64,000 nucleotides of DNA from JAHDCJ01 sp039028895 (GCA_039028895.1 JBCCHF010000009.1:62001-126000), one strand, 5' to 3'. Counted from the stretch's first letter, positions 17,766 to 28,800 are shown. Numbers and translations: made by a program. The notes: a model not told the origin generated them from the letters alone.

Positions 17766-19340
17766 TTATTCAGCATTTTGGAGATCATAGATTCGTAGCC
17801 CGATATCCGCATTCGCATAAAGTAAAACGTAATCAGTAAAGGGACTGCTGTCGGCATGATTTCCCCAAAGCAGGAAATGATCAATATCCGCTCGCGTTAT
17901 CTCATCAATAATCCCTGAATGGAGCTTTTTGGTTCGAATAAATCCCCAAATTTTGAATCGGTTTTCGTACATCAGCAGGCAGGTGGGGTCCATATAGTCG
18001 GGGATGGCAGAAGGGACAGGCTTGATATTGCTGACTACACTTTTCCCTTCGAGTTGAAGAGCCCTTATGTCTGACTTGGCCGCTTGAAGTGCTGTGTGAA
18101 AGTCATTTTCCTGTGTTCGGAATTGGATCCTGTCAATGATGTTTATACCAAAAATAATGATAACCGGAATGAGCATTAGCTTTACCAGCCTTGATGACCT
18201 TTCAGTCCGCCACAACCTGCCAAGCATCCAGAAAAAGGCAATGGTTAAGAGGATATGGTTGATCCAAAGGTATCTTTCATTAGGGAAAAGCACAAAATAA
18301 CCTGCATTATAGACACCCAGGAATATTAATATTGAAATTGCCAGTTGGCGATCTTTTTCAGGTAGCTTCATTTTGAAAAACCAGGAAAACCCTCCGATCA
18401 TTATCAACAGGAAAACCAAATCTCTCAGATAGGTGATATAATACAACTTTGAGGCGTTTGCAAAAACCCTGGTCATCATGTATTGAAGTCCTGATTTTGA
18501 ACCGAATGGTTGCCATTTTCCATAGTCTGCAAATAATCCTTGCTCTTCTCCGATAAAGTAATTTGTAAACTTTGTTTCCGGGTTATGCAGTCTGTCAAAG
18601 TAGGGTGGATTGAATTGCATAAATGGCCCCATATAGGCCATATTGTAACTGCCGGAGCTGCCAAGGGTAAAGTGATCGTATTTGACACTCAGGATTGAAA
18701 CCCAACTCCCCGCGATAACCAGGAAGGCCACCATTCCGGTAAGGAAAAATTTGATCTGAAGACTTTTCTGTTCCTGGTTTTTGACTGTTAACCGTTGATA
18801 AATAGTCCAGAGAGAAAAATGAGCGAGAAAGAAAGGAAATCCATACCCCTTGCACAAAAATAAAAGGCCCCCGATGATCCCAACCTTCAAGGCTGAAGAA
18901 CTTTCAGGTTTCAGTGTTTCGTTAAAGTAGCCTAATAACAAAACTACCATTAGTAAGTCAGGGGTATGGCTCATCGTCATCATCCACAAAAGGACGATAC
19001 AAGTTACCTGGGCCCAAAAAGCGACTGGTTTTTGAAGCTCGAAATGACCCATCAGCCGCCACACCTGCCCAACACCCACCAAGCCAATCAGAATCTGGGC
19101 GACTTTGAATGCCCACAGGCCTTTTAGCCCTAGCCACATCAACGGTACCATGAGCAAAGAAATCAGGGTGCCCCAATAGGAATTTACACCTCCCCAAAAT
19201 TGTCCTTCTGAAAATTCGCGGGCACTCATCAGGTAGAAAATAGTGTCGCTAGCAGACAACTGCCAAGGGAAAGCCAGGAGGTAATACCCGCTTAATACGA
19301 GGAATAGCAAATAGAGATATGTCTTCTCCTTTTCGAGCAT
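17766..19340 (-). CDS. GT-C-like polytopic membrane protein, tandem copy 3
   Basis: Integral membrane protein of 524 aa with about 10-12 hydrophobic helices and a C-terminal soluble domain (from about 410). It is homologous to the next two genes upstream. Shared marks are an acidic DT..YL motif in the first outer loop (SASDTIFYLM), FLCKGYGFPFFLAHF, a WQPFGS phrase, a Y...LRD motif and ERYLW. The layout and early Asp resemble lipid-linked-sugar glycosyltransferases of the GT39/ArnT fold, but the donor and acceptor are unknown. Its ATG starts immediately after the stop of the upstream copy. Confidence 0.7.
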   Translation of the reverse strand: MLEKEKTYLYLLFLVLSGYYLLAFPWQLSASDTIFYLMSAREFSEGQFWGGVNSYWGTLISLLMVPLMWLGLKGLWAFKVAQILIGLVGVGQVWRLMGHFELQKPVAFWAQVTCIVLLWMMTMSHTPDLLMVVLLLGYFNETLKPESSSALKVGIIGGLLFLCKGYGFPFFLAHFSLWTIYQRLTVKNQEQKSLQIKFFLTGMVAFLVIAGSWVSILSVKYDHFTLGSSGSYNMAYMGPFMQFNPPYFDRLHNPETKFTNYFIGEEQGLFADYGKWQPFGSKSGLQYMMTRVFANASKLYYITYLRDLVFLLIMIGGFSWFFKMKLPEKDRQLAISILIFLGVYNAGYFVLFPNERYLWINHILLTIAFFWMLGRLWRTERSSRLVKLMLIPVIIIFGINIIDRIQFRTQENDFHTALQAAKSDIRALQLEGKSVVSNIKPVPSAIPDYMDPTCLLMYENRFKIWGFIRTKKLHSGIIDEITRADIDHFLLWGNHADSSPFTDYVLLYANADIGLRIYDLQNAE

Positions 19341-20918
19341 TTAGTCGCTCAGTTTATAGATTTTCAGATCCAGAATTTCATCTTCAAACACAATTTCCTC
19401 ATACCTGAAAACAGTTTCCGCAAGGTCGTCATGTTGCCAAAGCATAAAATAGTCAACAGGAAAGGCTTTTAATGGCGACAAGCCTTCTTCCAAAATGGTT
19501 TCCGCAAATGGTTGACCCAAAAATTTGAATCGTTTTTTATACCAAAGATAGGCATCAGCTTCCATCAGGTGTTGTTCCTTCGGAATATCAATGATGGCGA
19601 CGTTTTTACCTTTAAGTAATTCGTCAGGTATCTGTTGTTCGGTTTTAACCAATTGTTCGAAGAATGCCTTATGCGCGGTGCGATAACCAAATTCGTCATA
19701 AGTATTGACCAGTACCAATACGCCAACACAAACTGTCCAAAATCGAACGATATCGAGATTAACTTTTGAGCTGATTATTTTTAGGCTCAACCACACCATG
19801 GGCATCAATAATAGGAAATCAAACCAGAGATACCGTGGTCTTACTATCAACAAACCGTAACCGCCAGTAAAGATCAGTACAGCCAGGAGGCTTGAAAGGA
19901 GTAAATATCTTTCCAACGGATCCAGATTAATTCGCCAAAGCAAAATTCCGCCAACCAGCAAAGCAAAGATAAAACCAAGATCCCTGATCATCGGGATGTA
20001 GTAAATGCTCCACGCATTGATGCTTAACTGCTTTTGATAAATTGAAAAGGCTTCCTGCGAACCAAAAGGACTCCAGGCATTTACAAAAGTCGCTGGTTCT
20101 TCATAGGCCCATAGTTTGGTGTATTTTGTGCCAGGGTCGACCAATTCGTTTTTTGTAACCTGCAACCCCGATCGCTCCGGACCGCTTAAAGCGAGATTGT
20201 ATTTGCCGGCAGTGCTGATCGTAAACCCGCCAAATTTGACCGAAAGCGCAAGGACTAGCGGAAGCGCTACCAGGAAAAAAGTCAGAAGACCCCGGAAGTA
20301 GGTTTTTAAGATTTTTCCGTTTACCGGAATGCCCAATCGCTTCCTGAAAAGGAAAACAGCAAGATGCAAAACCAGGAAATGTGCCAAAAAGAAAGGCAAA
20401 CCATAGCCTTTACTCAGGTACATAAACCCGCCAGCCAGTCCAGCTTTTCTGCAAGCTTTTTCGCTGTCAAAAAATAACGGATCAGAAACCAGGCTAAAAT
20501 ACCAAAATCCAAAAGTGATCATCAGGAGATCTGATGTCAACATCATCGACATATTGATGATTACGGGCATAACAACAATGGCTGAAATCCAATAAATCCA
20601 ATTTCCTAAATTCAGCCGACCGAGTAAGTTTAGAAACAGGGAGAAAAGTACGAGGCCAACCAGCCAGTTTAGGATTTTAAATGCTAGCACGCCCTCAATG
20701 CCCAAAGCTAATAATGGCGCCAGTAGGATTGGTCCCAGCATACCCCAATGTCCACTGATTGCATCATAGAATTGGCCTTTAATCAGTTCCTCGGCAATAA
20801 ATAGATAGTTAAAGGTATCCGGTGCGTTAAGGTTGTGCCGATAAACCACCAAAAATACCATGCTGATGAGTCCGAAGACCAGCAGCAGGCTTTTTTGATA
20901 TTTGGCAGGTTGGGTCAA
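19341..20918 (-). CDS. GT-C-like polytopic membrane protein, tandem copy 2
   Basis: Paralogue of 525 aa with the same features: NAPDTFNYLF in the first loop, FMYLSKGYGLPFFLAHFLVL (Ser in place of the Cys seen in its neighbours), TKYTKLWAYEEP, and SIYYIPMIRDLG. Start is TTG at 20918, two codons before TQPAK, and only 3 bases after the stop of copy 1; no ATG gives a better N-terminus. Its stop directly abuts the ATG of copy 3. Assignment to a GT-C-type transferase is by fold resemblance only. Confidence 0.7.
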   Translation of the reverse strand: MTQPAKYQKSLLLVFGLISMVFLVVYRHNLNAPDTFNYLFIAEELIKGQFYDAISGHWGMLGPILLAPLLALGIEGVLAFKILNWLVGLVLFSLFLNLLGRLNLGNWIYWISAIVVMPVIINMSMMLTSDLLMITFGFWYFSLVSDPLFFDSEKACRKAGLAGGFMYLSKGYGLPFFLAHFLVLHLAVFLFRKRLGIPVNGKILKTYFRGLLTFFLVALPLVLALSVKFGGFTISTAGKYNLALSGPERSGLQVTKNELVDPGTKYTKLWAYEEPATFVNAWSPFGSQEAFSIYQKQLSINAWSIYYIPMIRDLGFIFALLVGGILLWRINLDPLERYLLLSSLLAVLIFTGGYGLLIVRPRYLWFDFLLLMPMVWLSLKIISSKVNLDIVRFWTVCVGVLVLVNTYDEFGYRTAHKAFFEQLVKTEQQIPDELLKGKNVAIIDIPKEQHLMEADAYLWYKKRFKFLGQPFAETILEEGLSPLKAFPVDYFMLWQHDDLAETVFRYEEIVFEDEILDLKIYKLSD

Positions 20919-20921
20919 CGC

Positions 20922-22538
20922 TTATTGGCTATTTGATTTCAGATCGTAAATGGTAAGGCCAACAGTCGTGTCTCTAAGCACCACAGGTACATCACTGAAA
21001 ACGGAATCCAGATATTCGGGTGGATTCCAGAGAAAGAAGTAATCCAGGTTATTGTCATAGGCTTGTTTAAGGCCTTCAGTTTTGAGATTTTCGTCAACAA
21101 GATGCCCCCAATGCCTGAATTTCGAATAATACCTGAAAAGATTGTTCATAGCAGAATGTGTCATCCCGTTCCTGGCGATATTGCTCACGACGTCTTTATC
21201 TTCAAGGGGTAACTCCGCAACGCTTTGCTGCAGGTTGTAAAGCTTTTCACCATAGATCCTGTAAACGACATATCCTCTGAACATATCCTGAGTATTGACC
21301 AGAATCATGATTGATGCCGCTACCACCCAAAACCCCACCAATTTTTTGTGAAACCCGCTTTCCAGTAAATGAGCTACCAGAATCCAAAGACAAAACGTAG
21401 CCAGTAAGTAATCGATCCAAAGATATCGGGCCTTTATCAAAAGTAATAAGTAGCCAGAAGTATAAATAGCAACAACTAGACCTGCCTGCAAGAGCAAAAG
21501 CAGCCTGGTCCGGGATAACGCCTTCCCGTAAAGGAAAAACAGAAAAAGACAAAGAGCCACCAGAATACCAATATCCCGCAGGTAAGAGAGATAGTACAAG
21601 GACGAAAGATTTGGCCCGATCCTTTTCAGATAATACGTCAGGCTTTTGGTTGATTCGAGTGGCGTCCAGTCTGTCAGAAACATGGAAGGCTCTTCGAAAG
21701 CATCGTATCGCGTATACTTCGTGTCAGGGTCTATGAGACGATTATAATAAATATGTTGCCCGCCTTCCGGACCGTAATTAACGATATTGTATTTGCCCGC
21801 ATTGCTATAAGTGAAGGTGCCGAATTTAAGACTCAGGGCAATTACCCATGGCGTAATCACCAAAATGAATCCCAGCATTCCGCCAAGGTAGCTCCCTAGT
21901 ACTCCTTTTTTAGGCATCGGTTGTTTATCCCGTTTTCCGAAAAGAAAAAGTAGAAAGTGAATTGCTGTAAAATGAACCACGAAAAAAGGCAGACCATAGC
22001 TCTTACATAGAAAAATAAAGCCACCCGTTACGCCTGCCAATAAACCGGATTTCAGATGATCGCCAAATGCTTGTTTAGTCACCAGATGAAAGTAGACCAA
22101 TAGCAAAGTCGCCGTCAGGAAATCAGGCGTCAACACAACCACACCTGTTATTAGCACAGGAATGACCAGCAATACAGCCACCCACTCCAGCCATTTCGGG
22201 AGGGTAGCTTTTTTCAATACTTCCAACCACAACCATAAAGCCACAAAGCTGACCGCAGCATTCAATAGGAAAAAGGCCAGTAACGGTTCAAACCTTAAAG
22301 CCAGTATGGGTATGAGCAGCCAGGAAACCATTGGACTCCAATGCGAGTTGACAGCTTGCCAGAATTCGCCTTCGAGGTAATAGCGACTAATAAACAAGTA
22401 ATGCGCAGTATCTGGACTGGATATGGTGTACCGATGGAAGGACAAGAGCACAACCAGGGCGATCAGGTGAAGCAGGTAATATGGCCAGTTAGACTTCAGA
22501 AGACAAGATTTTCCTATAAAGCACCAAAAGTAAGGCAC
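20922..22538 (-). CDS. GT-C-like polytopic membrane protein, tandem copy 1
   Basis: First and longest (538 aa) of the three tandem paralogues. Conserved marks: SSPDTAHYLF, FIFLCKSYGLPFFVVHF, TKYTRYDAFEEP, SLYYLSYLRDIG and ARYLWIDYLL. The GTG start at 22538 gives about 12 more N-terminal residues than the paralogues have, so the true start may be internal, but no ATG/GTG/TTG is obvious there. The divergent gene begins 34 bases away, leaving little room for two promoters. The shared DT motif and helix pattern suggest transfer of a sugar from a polyprenyl carrier in the periplasm (inference). Confidence 0.7.
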   Translation of the reverse strand: MPYFWCFIGKSCLLKSNWPYYLLHLIALVVLLSFHRYTISSPDTAHYLFISRYYLEGEFWQAVNSHWSPMVSWLLIPILALRFEPLLAFFLLNAAVSFVALWLWLEVLKKATLPKWLEWVAVLLVIPVLITGVVVLTPDFLTATLLLVYFHLVTKQAFGDHLKSGLLAGVTGGFIFLCKSYGLPFFVVHFTAIHFLLFLFGKRDKQPMPKKGVLGSYLGGMLGFILVITPWVIALSLKFGTFTYSNAGKYNIVNYGPEGGQHIYYNRLIDPDTKYTRYDAFEEPSMFLTDWTPLESTKSLTYYLKRIGPNLSSLYYLSYLRDIGILVALCLFLFFLYGKALSRTRLLLLLQAGLVVAIYTSGYLLLLIKARYLWIDYLLATFCLWILVAHLLESGFHKKLVGFWVVAASIMILVNTQDMFRGYVVYRIYGEKLYNLQQSVAELPLEDKDVVSNIARNGMTHSAMNNLFRYYSKFRHWGHLVDENLKTEGLKQAYDNNLDYFFLWNPPEYLDSVFSDVPVVLRDTTVGLTIYDLKSNSQ

Positions 22539-22572
22539 AAGTTAACGCAAAGTGGATTAACTTGAACGTAAT

Positions 22573-24078
22573 TTGGAATTCATCCACAAATACCACCAAT
22601 TGTCCGGTTCGGAAAAGACAAGGATAAGCTTCATGGCGGCATTTGTATTTTTTGCGATTGCGTTTTGGATCTCCGGGTATCATGAAACCTGGCGTGATGA
22701 ATACCAGGCATGGCTGATCGCGGATACTGCCGAATCATTTTCTAAACTCATTACCAATCATAAATACGAAGGTCAACCCATCTTTTGGCATTGCCTGTTA
22801 TGGTTATTTTCACAATTCGGGATGGGATTTGGAGCAGTCAAAATCTTCCATTTAGCCATCGCTGCAACTACTGTTGGTTTAATTTGGCGATTTGCTCCTT
22901 TTTTGCTGATTATCAATGTTTTGTTAAGTTTTGGCTATTATTTTCTCTTCGAGTATTCGATCATAGTCAGGCCTTATGGTCTTGCGGTGCTTGGCCTTGT
23001 ACTTTTCTGCATTTTCTACAAAAGTAAGAGCCGCCATTTGGTCTGGCTTGCATTAGCTATTGGGTTGGTGGCTAATACTCAAACCTATGGTGTTGTGCTT
23101 GCGGGTTGGTTAGCGCTTTTGTGGCTGTGGAAGGCTTTTCAGCCAGATAATGCATTTCCCTTACGGGAAAAACTAATTGGCGGTACAATAATCGGATTGT
23201 CTTTTGTCGCAGCAGCAGTTATGATCTTTCCAGAACCAGACAACGGTTTTGTCAATCCAGCACAACCCACACTCGAAGCCTGGAAAATAGCAGAAGTGTT
23301 TGATGGCTACCTGAGAGCTCATTTACCCATTCCGAAGCCCGGCAAACTTCAATTTTGGAATTCGAATATTATTGATTCCTTGCCAAGGTTAGTTACAGGT
23401 GCTACAGGCTTTTTCTTGTTTCTTTTCTGGCTTTTTTGTTTCCGCAAGGAGAAGAAATGGCTGATTTTTTTCCTTACTGGAATTGGGCTGTTCCTTCTGA
23501 CTAACTATCTATTGCTGCATTATCCCTTTCCGCGTAATTATCGGCATTCAGGCCATTATTTCATGATCTTGTTGGCTTGTAGTTGGTTGTTTTTACAAAA
23601 TGAGAAATCCGGTAATTCAAAAATCAGGAATCACTTATGGCTAAACTCAGGCCTACTAATTATCCTCTTTTTCCAGTTGATTGCGACTCTAATGGTAGTT
23701 GTCAAGGAAGTCAGCGTACCTTTTTCAAATAGTAAGGCTACGGTCGAATACATCCGAGAAAATGAACTTTCAAAGTTACCGATCGTAAATACTGGCGATG
23801 CAGAGATGACCAGTATCTCAGGCGCTATCGATCAGTCCATTTATTACCTTAACCGGAATGCTTATGGCAGTTTCGCCATTTGGAAAAAGTTTGCAGAAAT
23901 CCAGCCAAATGACATTGAGAAGTCAGTCCTCAGTTTTCTCAAGAATAATGACTTAAGAGAATGTCTCTATATGTCAACAAGCCCATTGGAATCGCTCCAA
24001 ATATACCAGGTGGCAACATTCGGAAACCCCAATGTGACAAAGGAATCTTTTTTCTTGTATTTGGTACATGTTGAATAG
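22573..24078 (+). CDS. GT-C-like polytopic membrane protein with WRDE motif
   Basis: Integral membrane protein of 501 aa, not clearly homologous to the three tandem copies. An Asp-Glu pair follows the first helix (HETWRDEYQAWLIA), the usual place of the catalytic acid in GT-C transferases, and EGQPIFWHCLLW follows. RNYRHSGHYFMILLAC is another notable loop/helix. Two starts are possible: TTG at 22573 or ATG at 22633 (MAAFVFFAIAFWISG), the latter giving more room for a divergent promoter. The 3' end leads straight into a heptamer array. Substrate unknown. Confidence 0.65.
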   Translation: MEFIHKYHQLSGSEKTRISFMAAFVFFAIAFWISGYHETWRDEYQAWLIADTAESFSKLITNHKYEGQPIFWHCLLWLFSQFGMGFGAVKIFHLAIAATTVGLIWRFAPFLLIINVLLSFGYYFLFEYSIIVRPYGLAVLGLVLFCIFYKSKSRHLVWLALAIGLVANTQTYGVVLAGWLALLWLWKAFQPDNAFPLREKLIGGTIIGLSFVAAAVMIFPEPDNGFVNPAQPTLEAWKIAEVFDGYLRAHLPIPKPGKLQFWNSNIIDSLPRLVTGATGFFLFLFWLFCFRKEKKWLIFFLTGIGLFLLTNYLLLHYPFPRNYRHSGHYFMILLACSWLFLQNEKSGNSKIRNHLWLNSGLLIILFFQLIATLMVVVKEVSVPFSNSKATVEYIRENELSKLPIVNTGDAEMTSISGAIDQSIYYLNRNAYGSFAIWKKFAEIQPNDIEKSVLSFLKNNDLRECLYMSTSPLESLQIYQVATFGNPNVTKESFFLYLVHVE

Positions 24079-24081
24079 CTT

Positions 24082-24116
24082 CCATCAACCATCAACCATC
24101 AACCATCAACCATCAA
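24082..24116. repeat. Five tandem CCATCAA heptamers
   Basis: Five perfect copies of CCATCAA fill the space between two convergent genes: they begin 3 bases after the GT-C stop and end one base before the asnS stop codon. The same heptamer forms a 13-copy array at 35329-35419. Confidence 0.9.
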
Positions 24117-25640
24117 TTACGGAACGAGTTTCCGCCCATAACGACGCTCGAAAGGAATCGTTTCACGGACGTGGTCGAGATCACAGACCCAACGGACGAT
24201 ACGTTCGAGACCAAGACCAAAGCCTGAGTGTGGCACGGAGCCAAAACGACGCAGGTCGAGATACCATTCGAAATCGGCCATGTCGAGCTCGTGTTCGATG
24301 ATCTTGCGTTCGAGCACTTCGAGACTGGTTTCACGCTCTGAGCCACCAACGATCTCACCAAAGCCGTCTGGTGCTAACAGGTCAACGCCTTTAACGAAGT
24401 TAGGGTCGCCATCCACCTCTTTCATGTAGAAAGCCTTGATCTTGGCTGGCCAGTTGTAAACGAGAACTGGTGCATCGAATACACGCGTCAATACTGTTTC
24501 ATCTGAACCACCGAAGTCTTCACCATCTTTGAAGTTACGGGCCGACTCAATCCATTTAGGGATGTTACGGATATCTTCTTCGTGTTGGCGGATCTCGTTT
24601 TTCAGACGGTCGATTTGTGCCTGTAGGTAGTTGCGCTTACCTTTTTTAACACCACCTTTAATCTCTTTTTCGTTGGCTGCGATCTTTTCGTTGGCAGCAA
24701 CTATTGCATCCTTGGCGGCTTGAAGGTCCTGTTCTTGCAGGGTGATGGCATTTTTACCATCAACATCTACCTCACCGCGGAGTATCTTGACGGATTCTGA
24801 ATAGGTGATCCGTGGGAATTTCTGGTTGACTTTTGACAATTTCTCAACATCACGACCAATGGCTGCCAATTCTGTCTGGCATTTGTCGAGAATCCTGTTG
24901 ACTACTGATTTTACAAAATCTTCGATCAGGTCCATATCCATGTCGAGGTCGTAAAATGCCATTTCCGGTTCGATCATCCAAAACTCAGAAAGGTGTCTTG
25001 GTGTGTTTGACTTTTCAGCTCTGAAAGTTGGTCCGAAAGTGTACACCTTTCCAAGAGCCATAGCCATTGCTTCAGCGTAAAGTTGGCCCGACTGAGACAG
25101 GTAGGCCGGCACACCGAAAAAATCAGTTTCGAACAGGTTGGTGGTTCCTTCACAGGCGTTGCCAGTAAATAATGGCGCATCAGTCTGCACAAAACCATTT
25201 TCCTGGAAAAAGGCATGGATGCCCATAATTATCTCGTTGCGAATGCGCATGATCGCCCACTGACGTTGTGATCTCAGCCACAAGTGTCTGTGTCCGGTCA
25301 GAAAAGCCGGGTTGTGCTCACTGGCATTGACCTTGATCGGAAACTCTTCTGCCAGGCCAACGGTTTCCAACTTTGAAACTTGTAGCTCATAACCACCTTG
25401 CTGGCGTTCATCTTTTACCACCTTTCCGGTAAGGATAATAGAACTTTCACGTGTAAGACGCTTGGCCTCTTCAAATTGAGTTTCACCTACAGCGTCAAGA
25501 GAGACTACTGCCTGGGCAAACCCTGAACCGTCGCGGAATACAAGAAAAATATTGGTTTTGCTTTCTCGCTTGTTATAGACCCAACCACCGGAGGTTACCT
25601 CCTGCCCTTCATATTTTGGATAATCAATGATACTTTGCAT
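24117..25640 (-). CDS. asnS: Asparaginyl-tRNA synthetase with coiled-coil insertion
   Basis: Charges tRNA-Asn with asparagine in the cytoplasm. The 507-aa protein has an N-terminal OB fold (about 10-95) and a class II core with motif 2 (FRAEKSNTPRHLSEFWMIEP, from 207) and motif 3 (GFGLGLERIV, 473-482). Between TYSESVKIL and the GSDETVL segment there is an insertion of roughly 85 residues (about 288-372), rich in A/E/K/Q and predicted to be a helical hairpin; ordinary AsnRS has only a short linker there. Class II residues around it are intact, so the enzyme should be active. Confidence 0.95.
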   Translation of the reverse strand: MQSIIDYPKYEGQEVTSGGWVYNKRESKTNIFLVFRDGSGFAQAVVSLDAVGETQFEEAKRLTRESSIILTGKVVKDERQQGGYELQVSKLETVGLAEEFPIKVNASEHNPAFLTGHRHLWLRSQRQWAIMRIRNEIIMGIHAFFQENGFVQTDAPLFTGNACEGTTNLFETDFFGVPAYLSQSGQLYAEAMAMALGKVYTFGPTFRAEKSNTPRHLSEFWMIEPEMAFYDLDMDMDLIEDFVKSVVNRILDKCQTELAAIGRDVEKLSKVNQKFPRITYSESVKILRGEVDVDGKNAITLQEQDLQAAKDAIVAANEKIAANEKEIKGGVKKGKRNYLQAQIDRLKNEIRQHEEDIRNIPKWIESARNFKDGEDFGGSDETVLTRVFDAPVLVYNWPAKIKAFYMKEVDGDPNFVKGVDLLAPDGFGEIVGGSERETSLEVLERKIIEHELDMADFEWYLDLRRFGSVPHSGFGLGLERIVRWVCDLDHVRETIPFERRYGRKLVP

Positions 25641-25873
25641 GATCGATTTTAATCTTTTTTGTTGTATCTGTGTTTGCTTTCAAAGAGAATAACTTATAAA
25701 AGCAAAATTTTATCTCTTTAGTTCCATACTTTGAACCAAACATGGATAACCAATGAGATCTTTTAAAGTTTTTAAGATTGCGAAAGTAAGGAATATTTTA
25801 AAGAATTCTCTAAATTTAGTAGTTGCCATAAAGCCAATCGGGACTTCAACTTTTGACCATTTAACTTCAAATA

Positions 25874-28800
25874 ATGAAAACCACCTTTACCTTCTTATCC
25901 TTGTTTTTTTTCTTTTCATTTTCATCCTTTTCACAGGATGAATCTTTGTTACTGCGATATCCTGCACTGAGCCCTGACGGATCACAAATTACTTTTTCCT
26001 GGCAGGGGGATATCTGGACGGCAGCCTCAACCGGGGAAGCGGCCGTTAGAAGGACAGTACATGAAAGTTACGAAAGCCAACCACAGTGGAGCCCTGACGG
26101 GAAACATATCTTGTTCCAGGGGAACAGATTTGGCAATAGTGATTTGTTTGCTATTGATCTGCAAAGTGGACAACCACAACGATTGACCTGGCACTCTGCA
26201 AGTGATGCTAATGCCGCCTGGGGTAACAACGGCAATATCTACTTTACCACACGTCGGACCTTTGCCCAGGTGGAGCGAGAATCGGAGATCCATACTGTAA
26301 ATGTTTCAGGAGGTACGCCCGTCAGGATGATGAATGCTGTTGGCCGTATGCCAAGTATTTCAGCTGATGGAAGATTATTGGCTTTTACCAGGGGCGGCTG
26401 CCGGATTTCCAGAGAAGCTTACCGTGGACCAGCTCAAAGAGATATTTGGATCCATAACACAAGAAAGAATAACTACATCCAGATTACAGCAACCGATGGT
26501 ATGGAAATCTGGCCAGACTGGGATAAGGATAGAAATCTTTACTACCTGAGCGCAGAAAATGGACGTTATAATCTTTATAAGCAAGCTATTTCAGCCAGTG
26601 GTGAGAAAAATGGCGATGCAGAAACACTCACTTCATTTTCTGATGATGGTTTAAGATACTTTGATGTTAGTCACGACGGATCAACAGTCACATATGAAAA
26701 AGGCGGAAAAGTATTTATCCAGGATTTGAAAAACGGAACAGCAGCTAAAGAATTTAAGGTCCAGTTACCTGCTGATTACCGATTTTATCCTGTAGAGACT
26801 AAAAGATTTAACAGGTCTGCCGCAGAATATGAAATATCGCCAAACGGAAAATACATTGCACTAACGATTCGGGGTGAGATCTTTTTAACCCAAAATGATA
26901 AGGAGAAATCCCGCACAGTAAAGATTACCGATAATCCCGCCAGGGACCTTGATGCCAGGTGGCTAAACGATACTACGCTGATCTTTATGTCAGATCGCGA
27001 CGGTGATTACGACATCTATGCGGTGCGTTCTTCAGATCCGACAGAAGCTGATCTGTTCAAAACATTTAAACGCAATATCACGCCTATAACAACAACTGAG
27101 GAAGAGGAGTACGACCCGGTTATTTCGCCTGACGGCAAAAAAACATGCTATCGTGTAGGCGGTGGACAACTTGTATTGGCAAATATTGACTCAACTGGGA
27201 CGATCTCGAACAAAAGAAACCTGTTAGAAGGATGGTCGTCGCCAAGAGGAGTGAGCTGGAGTCCGGACAGCAAATGGATCGCTTATTCCATGAGCGACCT
27301 CAACTTTAATAGCGAGATCTACATTCAGGACACTGAAAATATGTCGCCGCCAGTTAATGTCAGCCTCCACCCACGTGGAGATTATGGACCTGTCTGGAGC
27401 GGTGATGGTTCCAAGTTAGGGTTTTTGTCCATCAGAAATAATGGTGATTCAGATGTCTGGTTTGTTTGGCTCAACAAAGAGGATTGGGAAAAAACCCAGG
27501 CAGATTGGAATGAAGAAGATGAATCATCGGCGAAAGGCGGTGCAAAAAAGAAAGAAGGGCAAAAAGGTCCTGAGCCTGTTGAGATAGATTTTGAAGACAT
27601 TCATGAAAGATTGGTTCAGGTAACCCGTTTACCAGGTAATGAAAGCAATCTGATGATATCTGCTGATGGTGAAACCTTTTATTTTACCACCAACGGACGC
27701 TCAAGACAAGGTGCCCAGGGAGACCCGGAATTAGTGTCCGTCAAATGGAATGGGAAAGATCAAAAAACCATGATGAAGAAAGCCCGGATTGGAAGCCTGA
27801 GATGGGCGAACAAAGGGAAAGACTTATATCTCCTGAAGTTTGGCGGAACGATTGCCAAAATAGATGTCAAAAGCTCAAAAACTGAAGGCCGACCATTCGC
27901 CGCCAAAATGGAAATCAATTATCCTGCCGAGAGAAAGCAGGTTTTTGACGAAGCGTGGAGGACTCTTGATGATGGATTCTACGATCCTGATTTCCATGGC
28001 CAGAACTGGTCAGCCTTAAGAGAGAAATATGAACCTATTGCCCTTAGTGCTTCTACAAGCCAGGATTTCAGAGATGTGTTTAATGATATGCTCGGCCAGG
28101 TAAATTCCAGTCATATGGCACTCAGAGGCCCTGACCGTGAAGAAGTGACAAGAGAACAAACCGGTATGCTAGGCATTGAGATCAAGCCTGGGAAAAATGG
28201 TGCTGAGATTACGGCAATAGTACCCGGTTCACCAGCTGATAAGTCTGAAAGTAAATTAAATATTGGTGATGCCATACTTTCCGTTAACGGAGAACCTGTC
28301 AGCGAGAACGAAAACTTTTACGCCTTACTCACAGGGACCTCAGGAGAAAGAATATTACTTGAAGTGGCCGACCAGGATGGCAATAATCGCGAAGTGATCA
28401 TCAGGCCAACCGGCTCGCTTTCAACCAAACTTTATGAAAGTTGGGTAAAAGAAAGAAAACGTTTGACAGACGTCTATTCTGGTGGAAGGCTCGGTTATAT
28501 CCACATCCGGGGAATGAACTGGAGTAGTTTCGAACGCTTTGAGCGAGAACTGATGGCCAGCGGTCTTGGTAAAGATGGTATAGTCATAGATGTCCGATTC
28601 AATGGCGGTGGATGGACCACTGATATGTTAATGGCAGTGCTCAACGTTCGCCAGCATTCATACACCATTCCTCGTGGAGCAGCGAATGACTTGCAAGCTC
28701 AGCAAAAGGAGTTTCGCGAATTTTACCCTTACGGGGAAAGGCTGCCATTATCAGCCTGGACCAGACCTTCCATTGCCTTGTGCAATAGTTCCAGTTATTC

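Noticed and set aside
25753..25941. 62-aa ORF overlapping the tricorn-like gene
   Set aside because: Overlaps the signal-peptide region of a strong CDS in another frame; no independent support.
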